Below, piece by piece: positions 1 through 8,939 of a DNA stretch of 64,000 nt. The translations under genes and the position numbers were made by a program. The stretch comes from JAAYYM01 sp964483395 (GTDB lineage: Bacteria > Bacillota > Clostridia > Lachnospirales > Lachnospiraceae): assembly GCA_964483395.1 (NCBI GenBank), contig CAZABT010000001.1:1-64000 (forward strand), written 5' to 3'. Position 1 is the first letter of the stretch; every line of letters starts with the position of its first letter. Under the pieces are notes generated by a model. The model worked only from the letters and a program-made list of their open reading frames with translations, did no database searches and was not told where the DNA came from.

Positions 1-54
1 GGATATCATGTCGAATGTGGAAAATAAACAAAATTCGTTCGACAATTTTCTCAC

Positions 55-83
55 TTGTTGAACAGGTGATTCTTTAGTATAAT
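55..83 (+). promoter_or_regulatory. Candidate sigma-A promoter upstream of the first gene
   Basis: TTGTTG at 55-60 is followed after 17 bases by a perfect TATAAT at 78-83. The -35 box is only a partial match to TTGACA. The predicted transcript start near 90 leaves about 38 bases before the ATG at 128. CGAAT at 12-16 and ATTCG at 33-37 form a short inverted repeat just upstream that could be an operator arm, but it is too short to assert. Confidence 0.5.
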
Positions 84-127
84 GTATCTGTTCCTATTTT
101 GACAGGAAGAAATCGGGAGAGGCATTC

Positions 128-943
128 ATGAAAATCATCGTCCTGTTTATCACGGCACTTTTCATCATATTCCTGACGGAGAAAAAATACAGAAACAGAA
201 AGTTGTTTTTCTATCCGTCTCTTTTGTTGTGTCCTGTAATCGGAGTCTTGGCACATGCTGGGACGTTGTTGTGTATTCCTTGTGAGAGGCGGGAAAAGAG
301 CAACGGAAGATGTCTTCAGACAGTGGGCGCGGTATTGCTTTATTCACTGATCATGATACTTGGCGGGGACAGGAGCCTTACGGAGTGGTTTTCGGATGTG
401 GCTGCTTTTTGGGGCAGTATGGATGCCACAAAGATTCTTTTCTGCCTGCTGTTCGTTGTTTCTTGTGTGATTTATTTTTTGATTGCACGAAAACTTTATG
501 ATGGTGAGCGTACTCGGACGGTGCTGTTTTTGTTTTTGGTCTGTCTGATGAATATATGTGGATATCGCTGGGGCGATATTATGAAGGAATTTATGCTGGG
601 TGCGGAAACGCTGGACATGTTTTTACTGTGGCAGATCATAGTACCCTTGATCATATTGGTTTTATTAACCAAAGGAACGGACAGACTTCTTGGTGAGGAG
701 CTGCTCATGAATGAGGAGGTTGGCAAGATGGAGGAATCACAAGAATTACAGGAACAGAAAGAACAGAAAAAGAAAGAACAGAATCAGGGAATCAGCAGGC
801 TGATCAATGTAAAAACCTTAACACTGGCATTGATCTTATTTGCTTTGCTGACACTTTTTTCTGTGTATACCCTGAACACAAAAATCAATAATATGTCATT
901 ATATATGGAGCATTTGCAGGAGAGTATTGATGAACTTGACTAG
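128..943 (+). CDS. Hypothetical membrane protein with seven predicted helices
   Basis: This is a 271-residue integral membrane protein that I do not recognise. The ATG is preceded by GGGAGAGG at 115-122. Hydrophobic stretches lie near residues 2-17, 26-50, 63-80, 101-124, 129-149, 161-182 and 227-248. Between the sixth and seventh is a strongly charged Q/E/K-rich cytoplasmic-looking segment, about residues 185-225, which may form a coiled coil. The last 25 residues follow the final helix and are polar. The 3' end overlaps the next gene by 14 bases, so the two are probably translated together. Its position before a GT-C-like protein suggests a partner or accessory role in surface glycan assembly, which is inference from location only. 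Confidence 0.8.
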   Translation: MKIIVLFITALFIIFLTEKKYRNRKLFFYPSLLLCPVIGVLAHAGTLLCIPCERREKSNGRCLQTVGAVLLYSLIMILGGDRSLTEWFSDVAAFWGSMDATKILFCLLFVVSCVIYFLIARKLYDGERTRTVLFLFLVCLMNICGYRWGDIMKEFMLGAETLDMFLLWQIIVPLIILVLLTKGTDRLLGEELLMNEEVGKMEESQELQEQKEQKKKEQNQGISRLINVKTLTLALILFALLTLFSVYTLNTKINNMSLYMEHLQESIDELD

Positions 944-1988
944 CCTATTATGTATCGTGGCCAATTTTATAATCTATCTGGCATTCGGTTCGCTGATCAC
1001 AGGCAGAAAGAAGCATAAGAAGTGGTCTCTGCCGTTTACGGTGGTCATGGGCTTTTTCTTATATTACAGCCTGTTTTTCTTTTTCTGCGTTCCGATGATG
1101 CTACGCTTTCAGACGTTGACCTCTTTGGCATATCTATGGCTTGGGGTGGTCTGTGCAGTGACGGTTCTGTCTGCCGTTGTCAATGGTGCCGGCTGGTATG
1201 AGAAAATCAAAGAGCTCATTGGAAAGATCAGAAAAGCTCCGTTTTTTTTCGGCGGGCTGGTTCTGTTGTGTCTGCTGCAGATTATTTTGATTACGGGAGC
1301 ATATAACTTTACTTTGGATGCAACCTATTATGTGGGGAATGTTGCAACCTCTGTATGGACGGATACCATGAATATTTATGATCCATACACTGGATTGTGG
1401 CAGGATCATTTTGAAATGCGCTATTTCTTTGCAACCTATTCCATGAATGATGCCGTGATGTGCAGACTGACAGGTTTACATGCTTTAATCCAGACGAAAA
1501 CTGTAATGACGGTGACGGTGCTCCTGCTGATTCAGCTTGTTTATTATAAGCTGGCGGAGGAATTGTTCGGTGACGATCATAAGGCTGTCCTGATCATGCA
1601 GACATTCATGGCAGTTGTGAATTTTACATTTATTTCGATATATACAGCTTCCAATTTCATGTTGACCAGAACTTTTGAAGGAAAGGCTATTGTCGGCAAT
1701 GTTGTTCTGGTTTTCATTTTCTATTTATACCTGCTTTTGCTGAAGAATCATAAGTCGGCAAGAAGCTGGTGGATGCTGTTCATTGTCTGTTTTGGTTCCA
1801 TGACGATTTCTTCATCGGCGAATATGCTTGTACCGGCAACCTTGTCGGTTCTGCTTGTTCCGTTGATTTTCATGAAGAAGGATTGGAAGATCATACCGAA
1901 GTATGTACTGTGTATGCTGCCATGTCTCGTGATGGCGCTGATGTATGTAGCCTATGTAAAGGGATATTTTGTGATTCATACTTATTAG
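930..1988 (+). CDS. N-terminal part of a split DUF6077/GT-C-like membrane protein
   Basis: A 352-residue protein with about nine membrane helices. Start ATG 930 is chosen over TTG 927 because CAGGAGAG lies at a good distance upstream. After a helix around residue 110 it has a loop with Asp (LDATYYVG) followed by a motif like YDPYTG, the layout of membrane GT-C glycosyltransferases with an acidic residue in the first large external loop. The content resembles the large DUF6077-type proteins of Clostridia, usually about 550-650 residues. This ORF ends where such a protein would enter its next external loop, and the same frame continues at 2016 after stops at 1986, 1995 and 2013. It is therefore either half of a broken gene or the first member of a two-subunit version. 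The family assignment is from memory and moderately sure. Confidence 0.75.
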   Translation: MNLTSLLCIVANFIIYLAFGSLITGRKKHKKWSLPFTVVMGFFLYYSLFFFFCVPMMLRFQTLTSLAYLWLGVVCAVTVLSAVVNGAGWYEKIKELIGKIRKAPFFFGGLVLLCLLQIILITGAYNFTLDATYYVGNVATSVWTDTMNIYDPYTGLWQDHFEMRYFFATYSMNDAVMCRLTGLHALIQTKTVMTVTVLLLIQLVYYKLAEELFGDDHKAVLIMQTFMAVVNFTFISIYTASNFMLTRTFEGKAIVGNVVLVFIFYLYLLLLKNHKSARSWWMLFIVCFGSMTISSSANMLVPATLSVLLVPLIFMKKDWKIIPKYVLCMLPCLVMALMYVAYVKGYFVIHTY

Positions 1989-2015
1989 GAAAATTAGGAA
2001 AAAGGAGATTCTTAG

Positions 2016-2891
2016 ATGCAGACATTACATGTGGCAAATACCGGGTTTACGTATCTGCAGGCTTGTCTTAATTACTATGTGGACGGCTGTGCTTATTTTT
2101 TGCTGTATCTTTTTGCGCTCCTGTTCATTTTGCTCAAGGGAACGACGCGGGAAAAGCAGTTTTTTCTGCCATGTTCGGGTCTGCTGCTTTTGAGCGTGTA
2201 TAATCCGATTTTTCCAGTGGTGCTGTCGCGGATTTTCGATGTCAATAATGAATACTACCGTTTTTTCTGGATTGCCCCGGTCGTCATAGCGGTTCCTTAT
2301 GTATGTACAAGACTGTATATGCTGCAACGGGAAAGAAGCAGAAAAATCATAGTGGGTGCAGCACTCGCAGTGATTTTGTGTCTGTCAGGGCGTTTTATCT
2401 ATGCAGAGGGCTATGCTTCGGCAGGAAATCTCTACAAAATGCCGGAGGAGCTGATGACGATATCAAGGCTGATTCATGAGGATTCGGAAGTGGAGTATCC
2501 ACAGGTGTTGATGGAGTACAATTACAATATGGAAATGCGGCAGTACGATCCGAAGATTTTACTGACCATTGATCGTGAGGACTATCTGTATGTCGTGAAT
2601 TATGATTATACGAAGGAGATGCTGGAGGATGAGGCAATGCCGCAGTATAAGCTGTTAGCAAAACTGATCCGGTATTACGATATTTCAGATGAAGATTTCA
2701 AGCAGGCACTGGATGCGACAAACACAGAGTATATTGTTGTTTCTAGTGGAAATGCCAATATTCCGTATTTTTCTAAGTCCGGCTACCGTCTGGTATCACA
2801 GACAGAAAATCATATGATCTTTCATTATGATTTGAAGGAGCGGCGGGACTTTGAACTGATTGATTATACGGAACTGCGGAACAGCCTGTAG
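2016..2891 (+). CDS. C-terminal part of the split DUF6077/GT-C-like membrane protein
   Basis: A 291-residue protein in the same reading frame as the ORF ending at 1988. It has its own strong ribosome binding site (AAAGGAG at 2001-2007, 8 bases before the ATG), so it is probably translated. Three or four hydrophobic segments occupy roughly residues 25-130. They are followed by a soluble region of about 160 residues that ends the protein and is probably extracytoplasmic. The motif around residue 75 (NNEYYRFFW) recalls the conserved Tyr/Arg/Trp stretch near the end of the membrane part of DUF6077-like proteins. Together with the upstream ORF it makes up about 640 residues, the expected full length. 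It may be a separate subunit or the remnant of a disrupted gene. Confidence 0.7.
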   Translation: MQTLHVANTGFTYLQACLNYYVDGCAYFLLYLFALLFILLKGTTREKQFFLPCSGLLLLSVYNPIFPVVLSRIFDVNNEYYRFFWIAPVVIAVPYVCTRLYMLQRERSRKIIVGAALAVILCLSGRFIYAEGYASAGNLYKMPEELMTISRLIHEDSEVEYPQVLMEYNYNMEMRQYDPKILLTIDREDYLYVVNYDYTKEMLEDEAMPQYKLLAKLIRYYDISDEDFKQALDATNTEYIVVSSGNANIPYFSKSGYRLVSQTENHMIFHYDLKERRDFELIDYTELRNSL

Positions 2892-2915
2892 TCTGCGAGC
2901 ATATAAGGAGCATCT

Positions 2916-3800
2916 ATGCTGTTAACAGTATTTACCCCAACTTATAATAGAAGAGAATTGCTGGGTCGTGTTTATCAGAGCCTTCTTGCACAGACCTGTG
3001 GAGATTTTTGCTGGCTGATTGTAGATGACGGATCTGTGGATGATACGGCACAAGCGGTACAGACATGGATCGACGAGGCACGCCTGCAGATTATATATGT
3101 GTACCGTGAGAACGGCGGAAAGATGCGCGCCCATAATACCGGCGTTGAGCATTGTACAACGGAACTTTTTATGTGTCTGGATTCTGATGATTATCTGCCT
3201 GCGGATGCGGTTGCCCAATTGGTGCAGACGTGGAAGGAGGTGCGGCAGGATGATGTGGGCGGAAGCGCTGCACGAGTCGCAGGAATAGTAGCACATAAGG
3301 GCAGGAGCGAGACAGAGATTCTGACAGGCGGTGAATTTGCGGAGGCGAAGTATTCTACTCTGCAGGGTCTCTACAGACAGGGCTTTTCAGGAGAGACGGC
3401 ACTTGTGTTTCGGACAGAGCTGCTGAGAAAATTTCCGTTTCCTGAGATTGATGGTGAAAAATATGTGCCGGAAGACTATATATATGATAAAATAGATAAA
3501 GAATATGTACTCAGGGTATTGCCACATATCATTATGGTCTGTGAGATTGTTGCATCGGGCTATACGGACAGCGTAGAACGACTCCGGAGGGAGAATCCGA
3601 GGGCATGGCAGATGTATTATGAACAGAGAGCACAGGATGCTCCTCCTTCTATATTGAAAATAAAGTATATCAGCCATTATATACGATTTTCCGGACGCTT
3701 GGGACGACCTGTATGGAAAAACGGAGCAGGTCTTTCTGCAGGCTGGATACTGCTGGGTCTGCCCGGCAGTCTGCTGCTGGCACTGCGGCATAAGGATTAG
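2916..3800 (+). CDS. Family 2 glycosyltransferase
   Basis: A 294-residue GT-A fold glycosyltransferase. The N-terminus has the family 2 nucleotide-sugar motifs: FTPTYNRRE, then VDDGSVDDT near residue 38, and LDSDDYLP near residue 89, whose Asp pair should bind the metal and the sugar nucleotide. The start ATG has TAAGGAG at 2904-2910. The gene is the first of the glycosyltransferase block that leads into the priming transferase at 3841. It probably adds a sugar to the lipid-linked repeat unit on the cytoplasmic side. Donor and acceptor cannot be told from the sequence. The C-terminal 40 residues are basic and then hydrophobic, consistent with membrane association. Confidence 0.88.
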   Translation: MLLTVFTPTYNRRELLGRVYQSLLAQTCGDFCWLIVDDGSVDDTAQAVQTWIDEARLQIIYVYRENGGKMRAHNTGVEHCTTELFMCLDSDDYLPADAVAQLVQTWKEVRQDDVGGSAARVAGIVAHKGRSETEILTGGEFAEAKYSTLQGLYRQGFSGETALVFRTELLRKFPFPEIDGEKYVPEDYIYDKIDKEYVLRVLPHIIMVCEIVASGYTDSVERLRRENPRAWQMYYEQRAQDAPPSILKIKYISHYIRFSGRLGRPVWKNGAGLSAGWILLGLPGSLLLALRHKD

Positions 3801-3840
3801 CAGCAAACGAATTGAATGGTTGAAAAATGAGGTGCTTTAC

Positions 3841-5223
3841 TTGGATAAAAGAGATTTACAGAAAAGAATATATACCTTTTTTGCGGCCTGCATTATTGTT
3901 CTGATAGAAACGGCAATCGTTGGTGTTGCGTGGGTATACTTCTATAATAAACAGCTTCCAAAGGAATATTATTTCTGGGGTAATGTGTTTATATTGGCAA
4001 TTTATCTGGTCATCCTGTTCTTTTTTTCCGGCATGTACGGAGGACTGAAAATAGGATCTTTTCGTATGCTTGAATTGCTGTTTTCACAGGTATTTGCAAC
4101 GGCCTGTGCCGATATCCTGTTCTATGCAATTGCCTGTATGCTGGCATATCACTTTCCCTCGCCGCTTCCTTATGTCCTGGCTTTGGGGGTGCAGTGCATC
4201 TGTATCGGCTTATGGATTATGGGTGCGACCTATATCTATCGATCGCTGTTTCCGCCGCTGGATATTCTGCTGATTCATGCGGGTGACCATACGGAACGAT
4301 TTGTTAATAAGGTTAAGACACGAAAGCATCAGTTTCATATCTCGGAGGAGATCAGAATCGATGCTGCTCTGGAAGAACTCTATGCTGCCATTGAGCGGCA
4401 TGAGGCGGTGATGATGTGGGATATTCCGACACCGTTACGCAATAAATTATTTAAGTATTGTTATGAAATGTCGGTGGACGTCTATGTGATGCCGAAGATC
4501 TCTGATATTATACTGAACGGTTCACAAACCCTGCACCTGTTTGATACACCGCTGCTGCTGACCAAGAGCACACCGATGGAGCCGGAGCAGATTATGATAA
4601 AACGATTGTTTGATATTCTGTTTGCACTGGTGATTCTGATTGTGACATCACCAATCATGTTGATTACAGCCATTGCAATCAAACTCTATGACAGAGGCCC
4701 TGTGTTGTACAAGCAGGTGCGCTGTACGATAGGCGGCAAAGAGTTTAAGATGTATAAATTCCGCAGTATGATTGAAGCGGCCGAAAAGGACGGTGTAGCG
4801 AGGCTTGCCACACAGAATGACAACAGAATTACTCCGGTGGGCAAGGTCATACGCAAGGTTCGTATAGATGAACTGCCGCAGCTTTTTAATGTGATCAACG
4901 GAACAATGTCCTTTGTAGGACCGCGCCCGGAGCGCCCTGAGATCATAGAGAAGTACAGAAAGGTCATGCCGGAGTTTGTGTACCGCATGAAGGTCAAGGC
5001 GGGTCTGACAGGCTATGCGCAGATTTACGGAAAGTATAATTCACTTCCTTATGATAAGTTAAAGCTGGATTTGTATTATATTGAGCACTTTTCTGTATGG
5101 CTGGATTTGAAATTGATCATATTGACACTGAAGATATTATTGACACTGGACAGTACAGAAGGAATTGCTGAGGGAGACCTCACACCACTAGGGCGGGGAA
5201 GCGACGAAGATGAACGAGATTAA
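3841..5223 (+). CDS. Long-type undecaprenyl-phosphate sugar phosphotransferase (priming enzyme)
   Basis: A 460-residue polyprenyl-phosphate hexose-1-phosphate transferase. It would start a repeat unit by moving a sugar phosphate onto undecaprenyl phosphate. TTG 3841 is preferred because GAGGTG at 3829-3834 sits 6 bases upstream; the TTG at 3820 has no good site. The N-terminal half carries about four helices and a cytoplasmic linker. The catalytic half (PF02397 type) begins near residue 257 with the re-entrant helix IKRLFDILFA, then has YKFRSM, the Asp-Glu catalytic pair in IDELPQLF, and FVGPRPE. It is a paralogue of the gene at 33636, with the same architecture. The next gene overlaps its end by 14 bases. 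Confidence 0.9.
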   Translation: MDKRDLQKRIYTFFAACIIVLIETAIVGVAWVYFYNKQLPKEYYFWGNVFILAIYLVILFFFSGMYGGLKIGSFRMLELLFSQVFATACADILFYAIACMLAYHFPSPLPYVLALGVQCICIGLWIMGATYIYRSLFPPLDILLIHAGDHTERFVNKVKTRKHQFHISEEIRIDAALEELYAAIERHEAVMMWDIPTPLRNKLFKYCYEMSVDVYVMPKISDIILNGSQTLHLFDTPLLLTKSTPMEPEQIMIKRLFDILFALVILIVTSPIMLITAIAIKLYDRGPVLYKQVRCTIGGKEFKMYKFRSMIEAAEKDGVARLATQNDNRITPVGKVIRKVRIDELPQLFNVINGTMSFVGPRPERPEIIEKYRKVMPEFVYRMKVKAGLTGYAQIYGKYNSLPYDKLKLDLYYIEHFSVWLDLKLIILTLKILLTLDSTEGIAEGDLTPLGRGSDEDERD

Positions 5224-5959
5224 GGTTAGCATTATTGTGCCGGTGCACAATGCTGCAAAATGTATTGAGGATACCATACAGTCTGTCAGAAGCCAGACTA
5301 TGCAGGAGTGGGAGCTGATTCTGGTGGATGACTGCTCTACGGACTGCAGCGTAGAAATCATGGAAAGATACGAATGTGAAAACATTCATGTGGTTCGCCT
5401 GAAAAAGGGTGTCGGGGCAGCAGGGGCGAGAAACAAGGGTCTGCATGCGGCTCAAGGCAGATACATTGCGTACATAGATGCGGATGACCTGTGGTCGCCG
5501 GATAAGCTGGAACGACAGCTTGCATTTATGGAGGAGAATGCATGTGCGTTTTCTTTTACAGGATATGAGTTTGCGGATGCAAACGGAGTCGGAGTAGAAA
5601 AGATCGTACATGTGCCGGCTAAGATGAATTACAAGGCTGCACTCAAGAACACTACGATTTTTACAAGTACAGTTTTGTTTGATACATCCTTGATTGCGAA
5701 GAATCTTCTGACGATGCCGAATGTGGCAAGTGAGGATACGGCAACCTGGTGGAAGATACTGAAGAAGGGTTATATGGCTTATGGCTTTGATGAGGCATTG
5801 ACGCTATACAGACGCAGTTCAGGAACGCTGTCGGCAAATAAGCTTACGGCGATCAAGCGAATCTGGAATTTGTATAGAAATGTAGAAAAGCTTTCGGTAG
5901 TCAGAAGTGCATACTGCTTCTGCTTCTATGCAGTGAGGGCAGTCATCAGACGACTATAA
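5210..5959 (+). CDS. Family 2 glycosyltransferase
   Basis: A 249-residue GT-A glycosyltransferase. Motifs are IIVPVHNAAK at the N-terminus, VDDCSTDCS near residue 40 and IDADDLW near residue 87, the last holding the metal-binding Asp residues. Shorter than many family 2 enzymes but complete, with a basic, hydrophobic C-terminus. The ATG lies inside the end of the priming transferase gene, so translation is likely coupled. The position directly after the priming enzyme suggests it may add the second sugar. The donor is unknown. Confidence 0.88.
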   Translation: MNEIKVSIIVPVHNAAKCIEDTIQSVRSQTMQEWELILVDDCSTDCSVEIMERYECENIHVVRLKKGVGAAGARNKGLHAAQGRYIAYIDADDLWSPDKLERQLAFMEENACAFSFTGYEFADANGVGVEKIVHVPAKMNYKAALKNTTIFTSTVLFDTSLIAKNLLTMPNVASEDTATWWKILKKGYMAYGFDEALTLYRRSSGTLSANKLTAIKRIWNLYRNVEKLSVVRSAYCFCFYAVRAVIRRL

Positions 5960-5986
5960 GCATGACGGAAGGATGTGAAAACTTAC

Positions 5987-6799
5987 GTGAAACTGCAGGT
6001 GTTATTGTCGGCAATGTTTCTGGAGGGCTATGAATATATCAATTCTCTGCAGATCAGCGGCGATTGTCTGGTGGTCAATCAATGTGAAAGAGAATCCTCG
6101 GACGTCATTATAGAAAAAACACGTACAGTCAAATACATTGAGACGACAGAGCGTGGATTGAGTAAAAGCAGGAATATGGCAATCAGGAATGCGGATGCGG
6201 ACGTTTGCATTCTATGTGATAATGATGTAGAATATGTGGAAAGCTATGAGGCATTGATTTGTAATGCTTTTGAAGCACATCCGACAGCCGACATCATTGT
6301 TTTTTATATACAGAGAAAAGAAAAACCTGTGCCGAACTATCCGACAGAGCGACGGATGAATTATCTGTCTGTGCTGAAGATTTTTTCACCGGAGGTAGCC
6401 TTTCGGAGAGAAGCAGTTCTGAAGCATGGAATTTCCTTTCATGAACGTTTTGGAGCCGGGGCACACTATTATATGGGTGAAGAGAATCTGTTTTTGTATG
6501 ACTGTCTGCGTGCCGGACTTGAAATTCTTTATATGCCGGTTAAGATAGCAGCTCTGCGCGAAACGGAATCAACCTGGTTTCAGGGCTATGAGGAACGCTT
6601 CTTTATATCACGCGGGGCCAATTACTGCGCAATGACGAGAGGGTTTTCTGTGCTTTTGATTCTACAGTTTGCTGTTCGAAAACGTAAGCTGTATCAAGGA
6701 AGTCAAACGATGCTGCAGGCCATACGGCTGATGCTGCGTGGACGTCGTGAATATTTGAACGAAATCAAGGGTTTATGCAAAGGACAACGAAACACATGA
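5987..6799 (+). CDS. Family 2-like glycosyltransferase
   Basis: A 270-residue protein of a family 2-related group whose members begin M-K-x-x-V-L-L-S-x-M. That pattern favours GTG 5987 over GTG 5975, although the ribosome binding site (GGAAGGATG) fits neither spacing well. Visible motifs are VVNQCE near residue 31, a D-x-D-like CDNDVEY near residue 79, and GEENLFLYDCL near residue 165. These fit a sugar-nucleotide binding site and an acceptor-side Glu/Asp. The C-terminus is basic. The following gene overlaps by an ATGA junction, indicating coupled translation. The sugar specificity is not predictable. Confidence 0.82.
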   Translation: MKLQVLLSAMFLEGYEYINSLQISGDCLVVNQCERESSDVIIEKTRTVKYIETTERGLSKSRNMAIRNADADVCILCDNDVEYVESYEALICNAFEAHPTADIIVFYIQRKEKPVPNYPTERRMNYLSVLKIFSPEVAFRREAVLKHGISFHERFGAGAHYYMGEENLFLYDCLRAGLEILYMPVKIAALRETESTWFQGYEERFFISRGANYCAMTRGFSVLLILQFAVRKRKLYQGSQTMLQAIRLMLRGRREYLNEIKGLCKGQRNT

Positions 6800-7794
6800 G
6801 AATTTTAATGGTGGGGGACTATCGTACAGGTACAGGACCGGCGAATGTAACCCGGAGTTATCTGGAACATTTGCCGGAGAATACTTTAAGACTGAGACAT
6901 ACAGGAAAATGTATGCGTGTGCTCGAAATACTATGTAAGGTTATTCCTGCAGATATCATATTGTGCTCAGGATATTCCGGACAGAATCTCGTAGCCATAC
7001 GATGGGCGCATATCCTGCACAAGCCCGCGGCTTATCTGATGCATGGCTGTGTGGAGCATGAGAATACGATCAATGGAGTTCCGGATCCGAAGATGAACAA
7101 AATTGAGCGACAGACCCTGAAGCTGACAGACGCGATCATAGCGGTTTCTGCACAATTTGCGGCCTGGCTGTGGGAACACTATCCGGAATATATGGAGAAG
7201 ATTGATTTTGCAACCAATGGTGTAGACTGGGATAAATTAGGGAAGCTAAATGCAAGTGAGAAGCGTGAACCGGACTGCATCATGTCCATTGGCGGAGGTA
7301 TGCCAAGGAAGATGATCCGCTATATCTGTGAGGCAATCGACCGGCTGAACAGCAAGGAGAATCTGGAACTGAAGCTGGTGGTCATTGGAGATCAGGGCTA
7401 TGATACGAAGGAGATCAATTCCTATCCCTTTGTGGAAAACAAGGGACTTGTGACATTTGATGAAACGGTCAGACTGCTCTATCGTTCAAAATTATTCATT
7501 CAGAACAGTTGCTTTGAGACATTTGGTCTTGCACCTCTGGAGGCACTGGCGTGTGGCTGCGACCTGCTTGTCTCAGATAAAATCGGCGCAAGGTTTATCC
7601 TCAAAGGATTGAAGTCTGAGGATGTCATTCATGACTACAGCAATCCGGATGAGATTGCTGATAAGATTAAAAATATACTGCAGCAGGGAAATCATGAGCG
7701 GCTGCAGTCAAGTATTCATAAGGAGTCTACTTCATGGGAAGCAAGGACACAACAGTTATCGGAATTACTGCTCAGAGTAAAAGAAAGCTACTGA
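6796..7794 (+). CDS. Family 4 glycosyltransferase
   Basis: A 332-residue GT-B glycosyltransferase. The N-terminal acceptor domain begins MRILMVGDYRTGTGP, and the C-terminal donor domain holds the E-x7-E retaining motif in ETFGLAPLEALACG near residue 252. ATG 6796 is preferred over ATG 6775 because it makes an ATGA overlap with the preceding stop, has AAAGGA upstream, and gives the usual N-terminus of the family. The 3' end overlaps the polymerase gene by 61 bases. It probably completes the module A repeat unit. Confidence 0.87.
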   Translation: MRILMVGDYRTGTGPANVTRSYLEHLPENTLRLRHTGKCMRVLEILCKVIPADIILCSGYSGQNLVAIRWAHILHKPAAYLMHGCVEHENTINGVPDPKMNKIERQTLKLTDAIIAVSAQFAAWLWEHYPEYMEKIDFATNGVDWDKLGKLNASEKREPDCIMSIGGGMPRKMIRYICEAIDRLNSKENLELKLVVIGDQGYDTKEINSYPFVENKGLVTFDETVRLLYRSKLFIQNSCFETFGLAPLEALACGCDLLVSDKIGARFILKGLKSEDVIHDYSNPDEIADKIKNILQQGNHERLQSSIHKESTSWEARTQQLSELLLRVKESY

Positions 7795-8927
7795 TCAATA
7801 CAGTTTTGTTTTTTGCGATGTTCTTATGCTATGCATTGACTTTTCTGGTTCCGAAGTTCTATGGAATCACGGATCGCTATGCCAGTCTGTTCATTTTTTG
7901 TGTCTGCATTGCGCTGTTCTTTAACAATGTCGATTGGCTTTCTCTGCTGAAAAATAAAGATCGGGAAATCTGGATTCTGGCAGGTACGGTGTTGCTGGCG
8001 GGAGTCAATCTGCTGATCATTGGTTCCAATAAGGGTTGTTTTTTTGTGGCAGCTAATTTTGCAATGGTTTGGTATCTGAGTGATAAGATCATGCTGACAA
8101 AAACACAGATCAAGGGGCTGCAGATTGCCTATTTTGCATTGCTGATGGTGTGGTTTTTGATTGCCTATCCGATTTTCTTTAATAACTATGAAGAGATGGC
8201 GTATAATACGAATACGGCGGCAACTTTTACGGTATTTACACTCTTATGTGCGTATGGATTGATGAAGGACTGGTATCATAAGAAGGAACTGGCGGGACTG
8301 CTGCTGGTCATGGTACTTGTCAGAACGGCGCATCTTGTTGTGTGGCATCGTGCAAGAGGCGCATTCATTATGCTTTTGGCATTTGTCTTTTTCTATTATG
8401 TCATACCGCGTAAGTGGTGGGACAGCAAGAAGGTTATGAATGCTTTTTATTATGTGCTGACACTCGGTTCGCTGGTTTTTGTTGTTTTGTATACGGCAAT
8501 AGGACAGATGGGAGTTAATTTCAAACTGCCGTTTTTCTATAAAAATGTTTTTTCGGGAAGGCAGAAGATATGGCTTGAAGTGGGCAGGATGTTTATCAAA
8601 CAGCCGATTACAGGCATAGGGTCAGGCTATACGCTGGACACTTTTATAGAATACAATCTGCACAATGCAATGTATGATTTGATTGCAGTACACGGAATAC
8701 TGGTGTTTATAGGGATACTGGTGATTGTGTACAGACGCTTCAGAGGCTTCAGACGTATCGGCTGCAAAAATGAAATGGTGCTGTGCGCGTTATGTGCGGT
8801 GCTTGCAGTGTTTTTGGAATCCTTCTTTGATGTTGACCTGATATGGGCAGATTATGCGCCCAATATGCTGTTTCTTTTGGCTATGATCCGTTCGGGGGCG
8901 GGGGATACGGCAGGGGAGACCCGGTAA
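7734..8927 (+). CDS. Wzy-like O-antigen polymerase/ligase family membrane protein
   Basis: A 397-residue membrane protein with about eleven predicted helices. The large external loop carries ITGIGSGYTLD followed by LHNAMYDLIAVHG, the G-x-G-S ... HN ... HG pattern of the Wzy/WaaL (PF04932-like) family. Such proteins polymerise or ligate lipid-linked repeat units outside the membrane. AAGGAG at 7720-7725 supports the ATG at 7734, inside the previous gene. It is clearly related to the protein at 10383 (similar loop, with ITGIGSSY there), so module A carries two polymerase-like genes on either side of a flippase. Which one polymerises and which, if either, ligates is unknown. Confidence 0.82.
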   Translation: MGSKDTTVIGITAQSKRKLLINTVLFFAMFLCYALTFLVPKFYGITDRYASLFIFCVCIALFFNNVDWLSLLKNKDREIWILAGTVLLAGVNLLIIGSNKGCFFVAANFAMVWYLSDKIMLTKTQIKGLQIAYFALLMVWFLIAYPIFFNNYEEMAYNTNTAATFTVFTLLCAYGLMKDWYHKKELAGLLLVMVLVRTAHLVVWHRARGAFIMLLAFVFFYYVIPRKWWDSKKVMNAFYYVLTLGSLVFVVLYTAIGQMGVNFKLPFFYKNVFSGRQKIWLEVGRMFIKQPITGIGSGYTLDTFIEYNLHNAMYDLIAVHGILVFIGILVIVYRRFRGFRRIGCKNEMVLCALCAVLAVFLESFFDVDLIWADYAPNMLFLLAMIRSGAGDTAGETR

Positions 8928-8939
8928 TGTGGTGACTGT

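Noticed and set aside
1769..2071. Plus-strand frame of 100 codons across the stops at 1986-2015
   Set aside because: It is not a gene. It is out of frame with the membrane protein, and only of interest as a possible path for compensating indels.
3820..3840. TTG at 3820 as start of the first priming transferase
   Set aside because: There is no suitable ribosome binding site before it, whereas GAGGTG is well placed before TTG 3841.
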